A DNA stretch of 64,000 nt from Macrostomum hystrix (Eukaryota > Platyhelminthes > Macrostomidae), in contig CATNEN010000001.1 in the NCBI GenBank assembly GCA_950097015.1, positions 8,985,001 to 9,049,000 of the forward strand, given 5' to 3'. Within the stretch, counting starts at the first letter, position 1. Each line of letters begins with the position of its first letter. Positions 29,960-39,466 of the stretch are shown here, one piece after another. The notes beneath the pieces were generated by a model. The model made no database searches and was not told the origin of the DNA. It was given only the letters and a program-made list of their open reading frames with translations. A program made the translations under genes and the position numbers.

Positions 29960-31380
29960 CTTCATAAGCAAACAATTAGATAGATCATCTTCGTTGCAAC
30001 GAGCGTGTGAATTAAAAAATGACTGTCAACACAGGTGGACAGGCGGCTTATTCTGAAGTTCTGACGGGCTTTAAGTTCTCTGAGTCGTTGTTCCCTTTGA
30101 GAAAGCAAACTTCAGAATTTTTAGATAAGGGTCAGCATGGCGTAACCCAGTCCATGGACTGAACACTTCTGCAGCCAGCAGCTTGATCTTCGTAAAAATA
30201 TTTTGTTTTATAAAGTTAAAAAGCGAGAAAACCAAAACCGAATTGATATTTAGAACTGCAGCAGCATTACAGTTGTAGTTAGAATTTTCATAATGTACAG
30301 CGCTAATTTCCTACGGCATTGTCAGTCTTGACGCCACTTTGGCTTAACAACAGCCAGTGAAAAAGTGTTTTTGTCCTTCAAAAAGCCAGTCACACAGCAA
30401 TAGTTAGAAAATCATAAACATATTTCATATATCACATATTTCTCAAACGTAGAATTTGAGAATTCACATTTATTTTGGCTTGAGCAAATCACTTTTTAAG
30501 CTGCAATGCATTGCAAACCTTTGTTTTCACTTTCACTTTCACTTCTCCGTTAATCTAATGCACGTGTGAAATTTCAAACCGATAAACATAAGTTGACACT
30601 GAAATTAATTAGACAAGACGAAATAAATACAAAGACTCATGAGATTTTTTCCTGCCATTTCTTCACGAAAGATAGGGAAAGTTTATTTTGCAAAGCTAAT
30701 TATTATTTCAAGCATTTAATTGCTAGGAATTTCAGCCATGTCATAATTATTTGAGTTGGCATTTGTATTTAGAGTATGTTATATGAATACAGCAGCAAAG
30801 TGTGTTCTTATGAAGTTTGTGTATAGGTTCGGAAATATTTATGCACTGTAGCTACAGTTTTTACAGAAGGCACATTTTTACCATTTTACCTTGAAGTCTC
30901 TTATAGCAGCTCAAGTTCTGTGTTTATCTATATTAGCAAATTTTGAAATGTCAACTAGGGATAAAAAGAGGGCCTCAGTTTAATCAATATTCATAAAGGC
31001 ATTCAGAACAAGATTAGTTTATTCACAGTTAGTCAATCATGTCTTTTTGGTTGGCACTCAACAGGCTGTTGTTGATTGTTGGCCATTCAGCTTCAACACC
31101 AGACTCATATTCTTGGGACTCCTTGTCCTGTTAGATAGGCTCTCCTTGTCCTGTTAGGTGTGAGAGGTGAGACAGTTGGTTTGCTGTTTGTATTTAGATC
31201 TATAGCTAGGCAAGAAGGGGCAGAAGGCTGATAAGAGCTTATAAAGGATTGTTAGCTATATTAGGTTGAATAGGACCACAATTGAGGTAATTATACAGGG
31301 CTGGTATGAACTGTGTATGGGGCTTGAGCATAAATGTACAAGATCTGATAGCTCAAGTGTACACTCTGTACATCAGATAA
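29960..31380. other. Intergenic region without recognised features
   Basis: AT-rich sequence with no motif-bearing frame and no recognised RNA gene. The frame at 30566-30754 has no support beyond being open. Confidence 0.5.
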
Positions 31381-31384
31381 CTCA

Positions 31385-32450
31385 GTAAAGATAGCTAGCA
31401 ATGCCACAATTCTAGCTAGTGTTATAAAGACCTGGGGAAAATAGTGTTCATAAATAAATAGTCACTAGCTAGAGGAATTTCATAAACAGCAGTTTCAAGG
31501 CAAACAACTGCTCATGCAGTATCAAAACCAATAGCTCAAGGCAAACTGCTGTGCGTGCATTATCAAAACTGAGAGCTCAAGCAACCAGCAAAAAATTTGT
31601 GTGTTGGGTATCATGGGCTGGATTGGGCAAACACTGAGAAATGATTATGTACTCAAGCACTTACCATAGCCTTTAATCATATGTGATTAGTTCTCATATG
31701 CCCTTAGCTATACCATGAGAGTGAAGACAACCAGATGCCACAATTCCAGCTAGTTAGCCAGTGTGATAAAGACCTGGTAAAATAAAGTTGATAAATAAAT
31801 AGTCATTATAATGAATTTTCAGAGCAAAGTTATATACCTGTACAAGACCAAATAACTCTAGTGTACACTAGGATCACTTATATTGCTTGTAGAAACAAGA
31901 AGAGAAGAGGAGAATAAAGGCAGGAGAGAAGAGGAGAGGAAAGAAGAGCAGAGGAAAGGAGGGGAGAGGGGGAGAGGAGGGGAAAGAAAGAGGAAAGAAA
32001 AGCAGAGGAAAGGAGGGGAGAGGGGGAGAGGAGAGGAGAAGAGGAGGGGGAGAGGAGAAGAGAAGAGGAGAGAATTTGATAAACAGCAGTTTTAAGGCAA
32101 ACTACTGCTCATGCAGTCTCAAAACCAATAGCTCAAGGCAAACTACTGTGCATGCATTATCAAAACTAAGAGCTCAAGCAACCAGCAATTGTGTGTTGGT
32201 ATCTTGGGCTGGGTTGGGCTACCACTAAAAATGATTATTTACTTAAGCACTTACCATAGCCTTTGATCCTATGTGATTAGTTCTCATATGCCCTTAGCTA
32301 TGCCATGAGAGTGAAGACAGCCAGATGCCACAGTTCCAGCTAGTGAGCCAGTGTGATAAAGACCTGGTAAAATAAAGTTGATAAATAAATAGTCATTATA
32401 AGGAAATTTCATAGCAAAGTTATTTACCTGTACCAGACCAAATAACTCTA
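31385..32450 (+). repeat. Duplicated block with a purine-rich tract
   Basis: A segment with AACAGCAGTTT.AAGGCAAAC, AGCTCAAGCAACCAGCAA, CACTTACCATAGCCTTT and GATGCCAC..TTCCAGCTAG occurs at 31480-31875 and again at 32085-32470. The copies are separated by a 170-base GA-only tract (31898-32075; units of GGAAAGGAGGGGAGAGGG). The right-hand copy runs directly into the Gln-rich unit copy 3. The tail module (GTGATAAAGACCTGGTAAAATAAA) also starts unit copy 2 at 5355. Confidence 0.75.
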
Positions 32451-33592
32451 GTGTACACTGGGATCAATTGTTATTGCTTTGCAGGAGCTAACCAACAATT
32501 TTGGGTTGGGTATCTAGCAAACACTTTACAACAAATGATTAGCCAAGCCTTACCAGTTCTCAGATGCCAGCCTGAAGATAGCAAGCAAAGCCACCATTCC
32601 AGCTTGTGTGATAAGGACCTGTTAAGATGTACTATCCCTCACTGCAGTTTGCTAAGTTTTTACCATCCTTTTAACAGCTTTCACTTTCTTGAATCCTTAA
32701 TTCCTTTCAGGCTCTTCAATTATTTGTAGCCACATTTCACTTTTCTTTTAAGCTTTTAGCTGAAATGGCTCTGACATCATCCATGAGCAATGAGCTGCAG
32801 CTCAGGAGCATTGAGCTAAAAGCTAGGTTTCTCTAGCTAGTGAAACCAAGCTATACACTTTTACCATCCTTTTAACTACCTTAAATCCATTGGAACATTT
32901 AAAACACCCTTGATACACTTATTTTACTCTTATTTACTTCTACTTTTGCAATACCTTTACTTTTACTTATTTACTTTTCAATTTTCAGATTTTCAATTTT
33001 CAATAATACTATTTTTAATACGATAATAATACGATGGATTATCAGCAGCAGCAGCAGCAGCAGCCGAAGAGCGAGCCGAAGAGCGAGATTCAGGAACAGC
33101 AGCAGCCGCAGCCGAAGAGCGAGCCGAAGAGCGAGATTCAGGAACAGCAGCAGCAGCAGCCGAAGAGCGAGCCGAAGAGCGAGATTCAGGAACAGCAGCA
33201 GCCGCAGCCGAAGAGCGAGCCGAAGAGCGAGATTCAGGCGAGCCCTTGGAAGCTGCTGCCCACGACAGTGGACCAGGGGAAGGTAGTGGTGGAAAGAAAA
33301 GGGAGGGGCCGGGGCGGCCACCAATTTCACGCCGCCGAAGGTGCCCCGGTGCCCTCCCTCATAGGCGAATAAATAAATAAGGTTTGTCTAAGCTACCTAT
33401 ATGTGATACCTTTATTCCTTAATTCTTAATCCTTAATCGTTAATTCTTTAAATAAGCGCTATAGTAGTAAAATTATACCCGTTTGCAGGTGTAAGTTTTC
33501 ATTGACTCTGGTAAAACAATATTTACTTTTAGCCATTATAGCACAATTTATAAAAATGCGATTGTCACACTACAATGCTAATGCAATATTAC
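32350..33592 (+). repeat. Gln-rich-peptide repeat unit, copy 3, left part
   Basis: Matches copies 1 and 2 up to GCTAATGCAATATTAC at 33592, where the Gypsy LTR begins; the unit resumes at 38661 with ATTACAACGTCGC. ATTAC (33588-33592 and 38661-38665) is the 5-bp target-site duplication of the insertion. Confidence 0.8.
33034..33372 (+). CDS. Small Gln-rich protein, copy 3
   Basis: A 112-residue open frame: MDYQ plus Gln run, then three-and-a-half copies of a 14-18 residue repeat made of PKSEPKSEIQ and QEQQQPQ, followed by the conserved SPWKLLPTTVDQGKV segment. After that point the frame differs from copy 1 (KGRGRGGHQF), probably through a small indel. The repeat expansion is in multiples of three bases, so the frame was kept. 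The unit is interrupted downstream by a Gypsy insertion. Function unknown. Confidence 0.45.
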   Translation: MDYQQQQQQQPKSEPKSEIQEQQQPQPKSEPKSEIQEQQQQQPKSEPKSEIQEQQQPQPKSEPKSEIQASPWKLLPTTVDQGKVVVERKGRGRGGHQFHAAEGAPVPSLIGE

Positions 33593-33926
33593 TGTTGTGG
33601 GTTTCGTTACGATAATTCCGTAAATAGTTTTCTAGAACTTTCTACCACTTGTTATAACACTCTGTTGTTTCAAGAATCTTCTCTGCGCCTCCCCCGCGGG
33701 CTATCTATGAGAACTTTCTAGAAAGTTCTCCCACTCGCTCCCCAGGCTATAAATAGAAACCCCCGCGCGGTGCACACACTCAAAAAACCCTTTCCAGTAT
33801 TTAATAATACTGCTGTTACAAATACACGCTTATCCAGTCGACTGCCGAGTGCTCCTTCGGCGCTATACTTACATTTACCGACACTACAATTGGAATCTCT
33901 GTATTCGTTACTTCAAGAATACAACA
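33593..33926 (+). repeat. 5' LTR of the Gypsy element, with heat-shock elements and TATA box
   Basis: Holds three perfect heat-shock motifs: TTCnnGAAnnTTC at 33630-33642, TTCnnGAAnnTTC at 33669-33681 and GAAnnTTCnnGAAnnTTC at 33711-33728. TATAAATA follows at 33748-33755, about 20 bases after the last motif. This is the layout of a heat-shock promoter. Confidence 0.9.
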
Positions 33927-34025
33927 GGGATTTTCTGGCGTCGCAAGCAGGATCTTGATCAACTTCGAGGACGTCTAATCTACAACGACTGTCACTATTG
34001 ACCGAAGGATCAAGCTACTACAATC

Positions 34026-36638
34026 ATGCCCGAAACGATGCAAGACGAGGATATAATCAGCCTCCTACGGCAGCAGATGGAAGAAGAGCGCCAACAGCGG
34101 AACGCTGACCGGCAGATGATGCTCGACCTCATTCGGTCTCTAAAGCCTGCAGCGGACCAGTCCCAGGCTGCAGCTTTGCCGACGCATGTGACGACGTCGA
34201 CTCCGAGTTTCTCGCCATTCGACGCCACGTCCGAGCTCTGGCCCGACTACTTGGCCAGATTCTGCACCTTCACGGGCGCGAACTCCATACCCGACGACAA
34301 GAAGGCTCAGGTGTTCCTGACGAACCAGTCTCCGTCTGTCTACAAGCTTCTCTCAAACTTGGCAGCGCAGCAGACGCCGCGGAAGGAGATCAACAAGCTC
34401 ACTATGGACGAGATTGAGAAGTTCATGGAAGAACAGTATGACACCAAGCGCTTCATCGTGCGGGAGCGTTTCCGGTTCTGGAGCGACATGCGGCGGAAAC
34501 CGGGTGAGACGATCCAGGAAATGGCTGCGAGAATCCGCCAGGATGCAACCACCTGCGATTTCTCTTCCATCAAAGATCCACTGGACGAGGCGCTGCGCAC
34601 GCGTTTCATCTGCTCAGTGAGGAACGAAGCAATACTCAAAGCTTTGTTCAAATTAAAGGTGGAAGAGCTCACGTTCGCCCGGGCTGTCGAGATCGCCATC
34701 GAGACAGAGGAAGCCGCCCGAGTCGCCAAGGAGACGGTTTACGGCGACAAATCCAGCCCCGTTAACAAGGTTAAGCAGAAGGTTCGGCGACCCGGAGCCA
34801 CTTCGGCGAAATTTACGACAGATTCTACTGCTTCCAGGTCTACTACTGACTCTGCGTCTGGTTCGTGCTACCGCTGCGGAGCGAAGAACCATCGGGCAAA
34901 CGATTGCCGATTCAAAGACGCGACCTGCCGGCACTGCAAAAAGGTGGGTCACCTAGAACCTGTCTGCCGTTCCAAGGCCAAAGGATCTGCCCCTGCGGCG
35001 AACTTCAAGAAGCCAGTGAAACAGGTCGAGGAGCATGTGCTTGTACATGCTGTAGCCCGAACCGAGGACGACCTGCCTAAGCTGGAAGTGTCGATCCACA
35101 TCCAAGGCAAGGCTCTCGCCATCGAGGTCGACACTGCGACAAACGGCAACTTCATCACAGAGTCATTCTGGAAGAAGCTGGGGACGCCGCCGCTCGAAGT
35201 AGCGATGTCACGCTACGAGTCCGCCAGCCGACACGACTTACCTGTACTAGGTACCTTCGTCGGGAAAACGACATTGCCTGGCTCAGCTCATGAGCACGAC
35301 ATCCAGTACATCGTCACACAGGTGCCCGGCTTGAATCTACTCGGCCGGACCGCCACGAAGCTGTTGGGAATCTCCGTCGACAAACTGCTCGGCGCTGCCA
35401 GCGCCATTCAAGAAGTCAACGCAGTGTTTGACCACCTGCCGCTGGACGAGGCTCTTCAAAAGGCCTGCCGAAATCTTTGCGACGAATTCCCGGACCTGTG
35501 GAAGGACGAGCTGGGTTGCCTCAAGGACTTCAAGCTCGAGTTGCAGTTTAACCCGGATGCAAAGCCGGTGTTCCGGAAGGCTAGGCCTGTCCCCTTCGCC
35601 ATCCGCGAGGAGCTCGAGCGCGCCTACGACGAGGGCATCAGGAGAGGCATCTGGGAGCCTACTGACTTCAATGACTACGGGACGCCCGTGGTCCCCGTGC
35701 GAAAGCCCTCGACCGGCTCAGAGCAGCCGAAACTGCGAGTCTGCGGAGACTACTCGTGCACTATCAACCCGCAGCTGGAAGACAACCGTCACCCGCTGCC
35801 CCTCCCAGAGGAACTGCTACAGAAGCTGGGAGGCAGCTACTGCTTCTCAAAGGTAGATCTGGCCGACGCCTACAACCAGATCGAGTTGGGACCGATGAGT
35901 CAGAGGCGCCTGGCACTGAGCACCCACCGGGGTGTGCTTCTTCAGAAGCGGCTCGCTTTCGGCCCGAAGTCTGCAGTGGGTGAGTTCCAGTTCATCATGG
36001 AAATGGTAGCCGGTGATCTGCCCGGAGTCGTTTTCTACTTGGACGACTACCTGGTCGGCGGCGCGACCGCTGATGAGCATCTCGCAAACCTACGCCGGCT
36101 TTTCCAACGCCTTTCTGACAAGGGACTTCGCTGCCGACGGGAGAAGTGCAAATTCGCCATGCCCAGCATCGAGTACCTTGGCTATGTACTGTCAAAAGAA
36201 GGCATCGCCAAGGGAACCAAGGTGGACGCTGTCCGCGAAATGCCTCCACCAAAGGACGTGTCCAGCCTCCGGTCATTCCTCGGCTCGGTCCAGTTCTACG
36301 CGAAGTTTCTGCCGCCAAGCATGGCCACGATCTCCGAGCCGCTGTACCGGCTCACCAGGAGGGACACACCGTGGACCTGGAAAGACGCAGAGCAGCGGGC
36401 CTTCGACCAGATCAAGGAGGAGCTCTCGTCGGACAACGTGCTGGTCCACTACAATGCCGACCTCCCTCTCGGGCTCTCCTGCGACGCATCCAACGTCGGG
36501 ATCGGCGCCGTCCTGTTCCACCGCTACCCGGATGGTAGCGAGCGGCCGATCGCCAACGCTTCAAAGTCTCTGACGGATGCTCAGCGCCGCTATCCTCAGA
36601 TTCAGAAGGAAGCCCTTTCAATCATCTTCGGCCTATAG
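34026..36638 (+). CDS. Gypsy gag-pol: gag, protease, reverse transcriptase, RNase H (first part, up to an in-frame stop)
   Basis: Residues 1-270 are gag (capsid-like helices around SPFDATSELWPDYLARF). Two CCHC knuckles follow at about 281-313 (CYRCGAKNHRANDC, CRHCKKVGHLEPVC), which bind RNA. The protease motif at about 368 is VDTATNG, an unusual form of the D-T/S-G active site. The reverse transcriptase runs about 520-770, with VCGDYSCTINP, SKVDLADAYNQI and the catalytic YLDDYLV. RNase H begins at CDASNVGIGAV. A TAG at 36636-36638 ends the frame; the same frame continues beyond it at once, so this is a single nonsense change rather than decay. Start chosen at 34026 as the first ATG after the leader. 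Confidence 0.93.
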   Translation: MPETMQDEDIISLLRQQMEEERQQRNADRQMMLDLIRSLKPAADQSQAAALPTHVTTSTPSFSPFDATSELWPDYLARFCTFTGANSIPDDKKAQVFLTNQSPSVYKLLSNLAAQQTPRKEINKLTMDEIEKFMEEQYDTKRFIVRERFRFWSDMRRKPGETIQEMAARIRQDATTCDFSSIKDPLDEALRTRFICSVRNEAILKALFKLKVEELTFARAVEIAIETEEAARVAKETVYGDKSSPVNKVKQKVRRPGATSAKFTTDSTASRSTTDSASGSCYRCGAKNHRANDCRFKDATCRHCKKVGHLEPVCRSKAKGSAPAANFKKPVKQVEEHVLVHAVARTEDDLPKLEVSIHIQGKALAIEVDTATNGNFITESFWKKLGTPPLEVAMSRYESASRHDLPVLGTFVGKTTLPGSAHEHDIQYIVTQVPGLNLLGRTATKLLGISVDKLLGAASAIQEVNAVFDHLPLDEALQKACRNLCDEFPDLWKDELGCLKDFKLELQFNPDAKPVFRKARPVPFAIREELERAYDEGIRRGIWEPTDFNDYGTPVVPVRKPSTGSEQPKLRVCGDYSCTINPQLEDNRHPLPLPEELLQKLGGSYCFSKVDLADAYNQIELGPMSQRRLALSTHRGVLLQKRLAFGPKSAVGEFQFIMEMVAGDLPGVVFYLDDYLVGGATADEHLANLRRLFQRLSDKGLRCRREKCKFAMPSIEYLGYVLSKEGIAKGTKVDAVREMPPPKDVSSLRSFLGSVQFYAKFLPPSMATISEPLYRLTRRDTPWTWKDAEQRAFDQIKEELSSDNVLVHYNADLPLGLSCDASNVGIGAVLFHRYPDGSERPIANASKSLTDAQRRYPQIQKEALSIIFGL

Positions 36639-38288
36639 AAGTTTTTCCAATACTTGTTCAACCGCAAGTTCATCCTGGTCACGGACCATAAGCCGTTGAT
36701 TTCTCTATTTGGGCCCGAGAAGGAGACACCAGTGATGGCGGCAAACCGGCTGGCACGGTGGGCTAACCTGCTCCACAACTTCACCTACGAAGTCGAGTAC
36801 CGCCAGACCAAGAGTCACGGAAACGCGGATGCCCTGAGTCGCCTGCCAATGGGAGACGACCCAGATTTCGACGGGGAGGAGAGCGCAGCCGACTTCGACA
36901 CGGTCTGCGCGATCAAGGTCCTAAGCTTGCAAATCCAGCCGGCTGACGCCTCAGCCGTGGCCAAAGAATCATCGAGGGACCCGGTGATCTCCACCGTCAT
37001 GCGCTACTGTCGAGAAGGATGGCCACCAGACAGGCGAGACGAAGACGCCGAGGTGGCCCGCTTACGGAAGGTCAAAGATTCGCTCTCCTGCGGCAACGGG
37101 TGTCTTCTGCATGGCTGTCGTCTTGTGATTCCTCGGAACCTCCGGAATGAGGTGCTGAAAATCCTCCACCTCGGACACTTTGGAATACAGAGGATGAAGC
37201 AGCTGGCTCGATCGGCAGTCTACTGGCCGAACATCGACGACGACGTCGAGCACCTGTGCCACGGCTGCCACAGCTGTGCTGAGCACCAAAATCATCCGCC
37301 AAAGGCCGCCGTCCATCCGTGGATGATGCCTGAGAAGCCTTGGAGTCGCCTACATCTGGATCACGCAGTCAACTTCCTCGGCACCAACTGGCTAGTGCTC
37401 ACGGACGCCTACTCGAAGTACCCGTGCATACACCCGACGCAATCCATGTCAACGCGGGCAACGATCGAGCTTCTGGAAGAAGACTTTGCCCACTTCGGCT
37501 ACCCTCACGCCATCGTCACTGACAATGCAGCGGCATTCATGGCTGAGGAGTTTCAAGCTTGGTGTCGCGAACACGGCATCGCGCACCTCACAGGAGCTCC
37601 GTATCATCCTGCAACAAACGGAGCGGCCGAACGACTGGTTCAGACCTTCAAGAAGGCCCTGAAGAAATCCAGCCTGCCACCTGCCAGGGCGCTACAGCAG
37701 TTCCTGATGCAGTACCGACGGACTCCTGCGGTCAACGGCTACTCTCCGAGCGAACTCCTAAATGGCCGGCAGATCAGGACGCAGATTGATACTCTGCTGC
37801 CATCTCCAGCCCATCTCGCCCAGGATCGCCAAGTCAAGCAGGCCGAAGAGTCCAGAGCTCGGAAAAAGGTGTCTCGCGTCCGAGAAGGCTACAACGTCGG
37901 AGATCCGGTCTACGCTCGCTACTACGGACCACGCCGCGAGAAGGAAGGCCGCTGGGTTCCGGCAGTGGTCACCAAGCGGCACGGCAGCCGCAGCGTCAAC
38001 GTCAAGGTTGTCCCAAGCGGCCCAGTGTGGCGACGGCACTTCGACCAGCTTCAACCGCGACACATGTCCGCGGAAGACAGCGAGCCAGGATCACTGCCGA
38101 CTCAACAAAACGAAACGGCCGGCCACCTGATGCTGCCGGCCACACCAGCGGTGGCACATCCAGGATCTCGACCCAGGCCTCCAGGATGGCGAGCGCCGGA
38201 CCAAGTCCAACACCCGCCGCCCTACGGACCAGATAATCCACGACGGTCGGCTAGGCAGCGAAAGCCACGGCTACAAATGGACTTATAG
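36639..38288 (+). CDS. Gypsy pol: RNase H end and integrase (after the in-frame stop)
   Basis: Continues the gag-pol frame without a shift. It opens with the end of RNase H (ILVTDHKPLISLFG, NADALSRLP), then the integrase zinc-binding domain (HLGHFGIQRMKQLA ... CHGCHSC), the catalytic core with Asp in LHLDHAVNF, VTDNAAAF and Glu in NGAAERLVQTF (D,D-35-E), and a basic C-terminal tail. It integrates the cDNA into host chromosomes. As read, this part has no start codon until 36654 and would need readthrough of the stop; whether the element is active through other copies cannot be seen. Confidence 0.92.
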   Translation, partial: KFFQYLFNRKFILVTDHKPLISLFGPEKETPVMAANRLARWANLLHNFTYEVEYRQTKSHGNADALSRLPMGDDPDFDGEESAADFDTVCAIKVLSLQIQPADASAVAKESSRDPVISTVMRYCREGWPPDRRDEDAEVARLRKVKDSLSCGNGCLLHGCRLVIPRNLRNEVLKILHLGHFGIQRMKQLARSAVYWPNIDDDVEHLCHGCHSCAEHQNHPPKAAVHPWMMPEKPWSRLHLDHAVNFLGTNWLVLTDAYSKYPCIHPTQSMSTRATIELLEEDFAHFGYPHAIVTDNAAAFMAEEFQAWCREHGIAHLTGAPYHPATNGAAERLVQTFKKALKKSSLPPARALQQFLMQYRRTPAVNGYSPSELLNGRQIRTQIDTLLPSPAHLAQDRQVKQAEESRARKKVSRVREGYNVGDPVYARYYGPRREKEGRWVPAVVTKRHGSRSVNVKVVPSGPVWRRHFDQLQPRHMSAEDSEPGSLPTQQNETAGHLMLPATPAVAHPGSRPRPPGWRAPDQVQHPPPYGPDNPRRSARQRKPRLQMDL

Positions 38289-38326
38289 ACTTTCTATCAG
38301 CTGTACTCACAGTTTTGGTGGGGAGG

Positions 38327-38660
38327 TGTTGTGGGTTTCGTTACGATAATTCCGTAAATAGTTTTCTAGAACTTTCTACCACTTGTTATAACACTCTGTT
38401 GTTTCCAGAATCTTCTCTGCGCCTCCCCCGCGGGCTATCTATGAGAACTTTCTAGAAAGTTCTCCCACTCGCTCCCCAGGCTATAAATAGAAACCCCCGC
38501 GCGGTGCACACACTCAAAAAACCCTTTCCAGTATTTAATAATACTGCTGTTACAAATACACGCTTATCCAGTCGACTGCCGAGTGCTCCTTCGGCGCTAT
38601 ACTTACATTTACCGACACTACAATTGGAATCTCTGTATTCGTTACTTCAAGAATACAACA
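38327..38660 (+). repeat. 3' LTR of the Gypsy element
   Basis: Same length as the 5' LTR, with one difference noted by eye (about 38404). It retains all three heat-shock motifs and the TATA box. Confidence 0.92.
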
Positions 38661-39130
38661 ATTACAACGTCGCAAAATGTACTCACATTCAATATGATTG
38701 TAGCCATAATGTCATATGTCGTGTCGTGTCGTGTTCGTGTTTAACCAGAAAATTGCATGAGCCATCCTCCAAGCTTTATAGCAAGTTTATCTGCAAATTT
38801 TAAGAAGCAGATAGCAACTGCGTACGAAGACGAAGACAACCCCTCACTCCACCTTCATGCTGTCCAATAACGAGCTGCTAACACACCTCGAAATATCCCA
38901 CTTCGTCATTTCAGATCGCGCATTTGATTTTGTTCGCATTTTGGCATTTTGGAAGTTGAATATTTTGGAATACATCTTTGCTTGTTGTCTTCCTTTATTT
39001 CACTCATATTTATTTATTAGCTTGATGCACAGCCTAAATTTTTAGCTTCTTAGCTTTAGCTTAGCATGATAACCAACATATTTATCGAGCACTCCTTGCT
39101 TCGTGTTCCTGCACTTGCTCACTTGCTTTG
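38661..39130 (+). repeat. Gln-rich-peptide repeat unit, copy 3, right part
   Basis: Resumes after the Gypsy insertion and matches 5036-5280 and 6446-6910 (CATAATGTCATATGTCGTGTC, TTCATGCTGTCCAATAACG, AGCACTCCTTGCTTCGTG). It continues past the point where copy 2 was interrupted, giving the uninterrupted 3' sequence. Confidence 0.8.
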
Positions 39131-39466
39131 CTTGCCTGCTTTGCTACAATTCGTAGCAAAAGTACATTTTTTCATTTTTACTAACATTTATACTAAGCTG
39201 CTACTAACATTTACACTCCGACCCTTAAGCTGGCTAACACTTAAAAGATTCGCATGCTTACCATCTGACCTCTGTGTCCCTGTAGCTAAGAGCTCAAGTT
39301 CCCACTATTTGCTCCTTATCTCTCCTCACGTCGATAAGGGCGCAAACCTGTCCTGAACAATTTGCAAAGTTTCCTGTTTGCTAAACCCAAATCCAAGTTT
39401 AGAGTTGTGTAGAGTAGATAAGAAAATTTATGAACATGTGGCACTCGTAGAAGGGGATAAACAAGG

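Larger units (their letters stand above)
33593..38660 (+). mobile_element. Nearly intact Ty3/Gypsy retrotransposon, recently inserted
   Basis: Two 334-bp LTRs (33593-33926 and 38327-38660) beginning TGTTGTGGG and ending ATACAACA differ at only about one position that I can see (CAAGAATC against CCAGAATC). A 5-bp duplication ATTAC flanks the element. A purine tract (GGTGGGGAGG) lies immediately before the 3' LTR, and TGGCGTCGCAAGCAGGATC, nine bases after the 5' LTR, is a candidate primer-binding site. Internally one gag-pol frame is interrupted only by one stop codon. Such similar LTRs indicate a very recent insertion. Confidence 0.95.

Noticed and set aside
31883-32095. 70-residue Arg/Glu/Gly frame
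   Set aside because: It is the translation of a pure GA-repeat tract.
35995-36318. Long minus-strand frames inside the Gypsy pol gene
   Set aside because: Antisense shadows of a GC-rich coding region with clear RT and integrase motifs on the plus strand.
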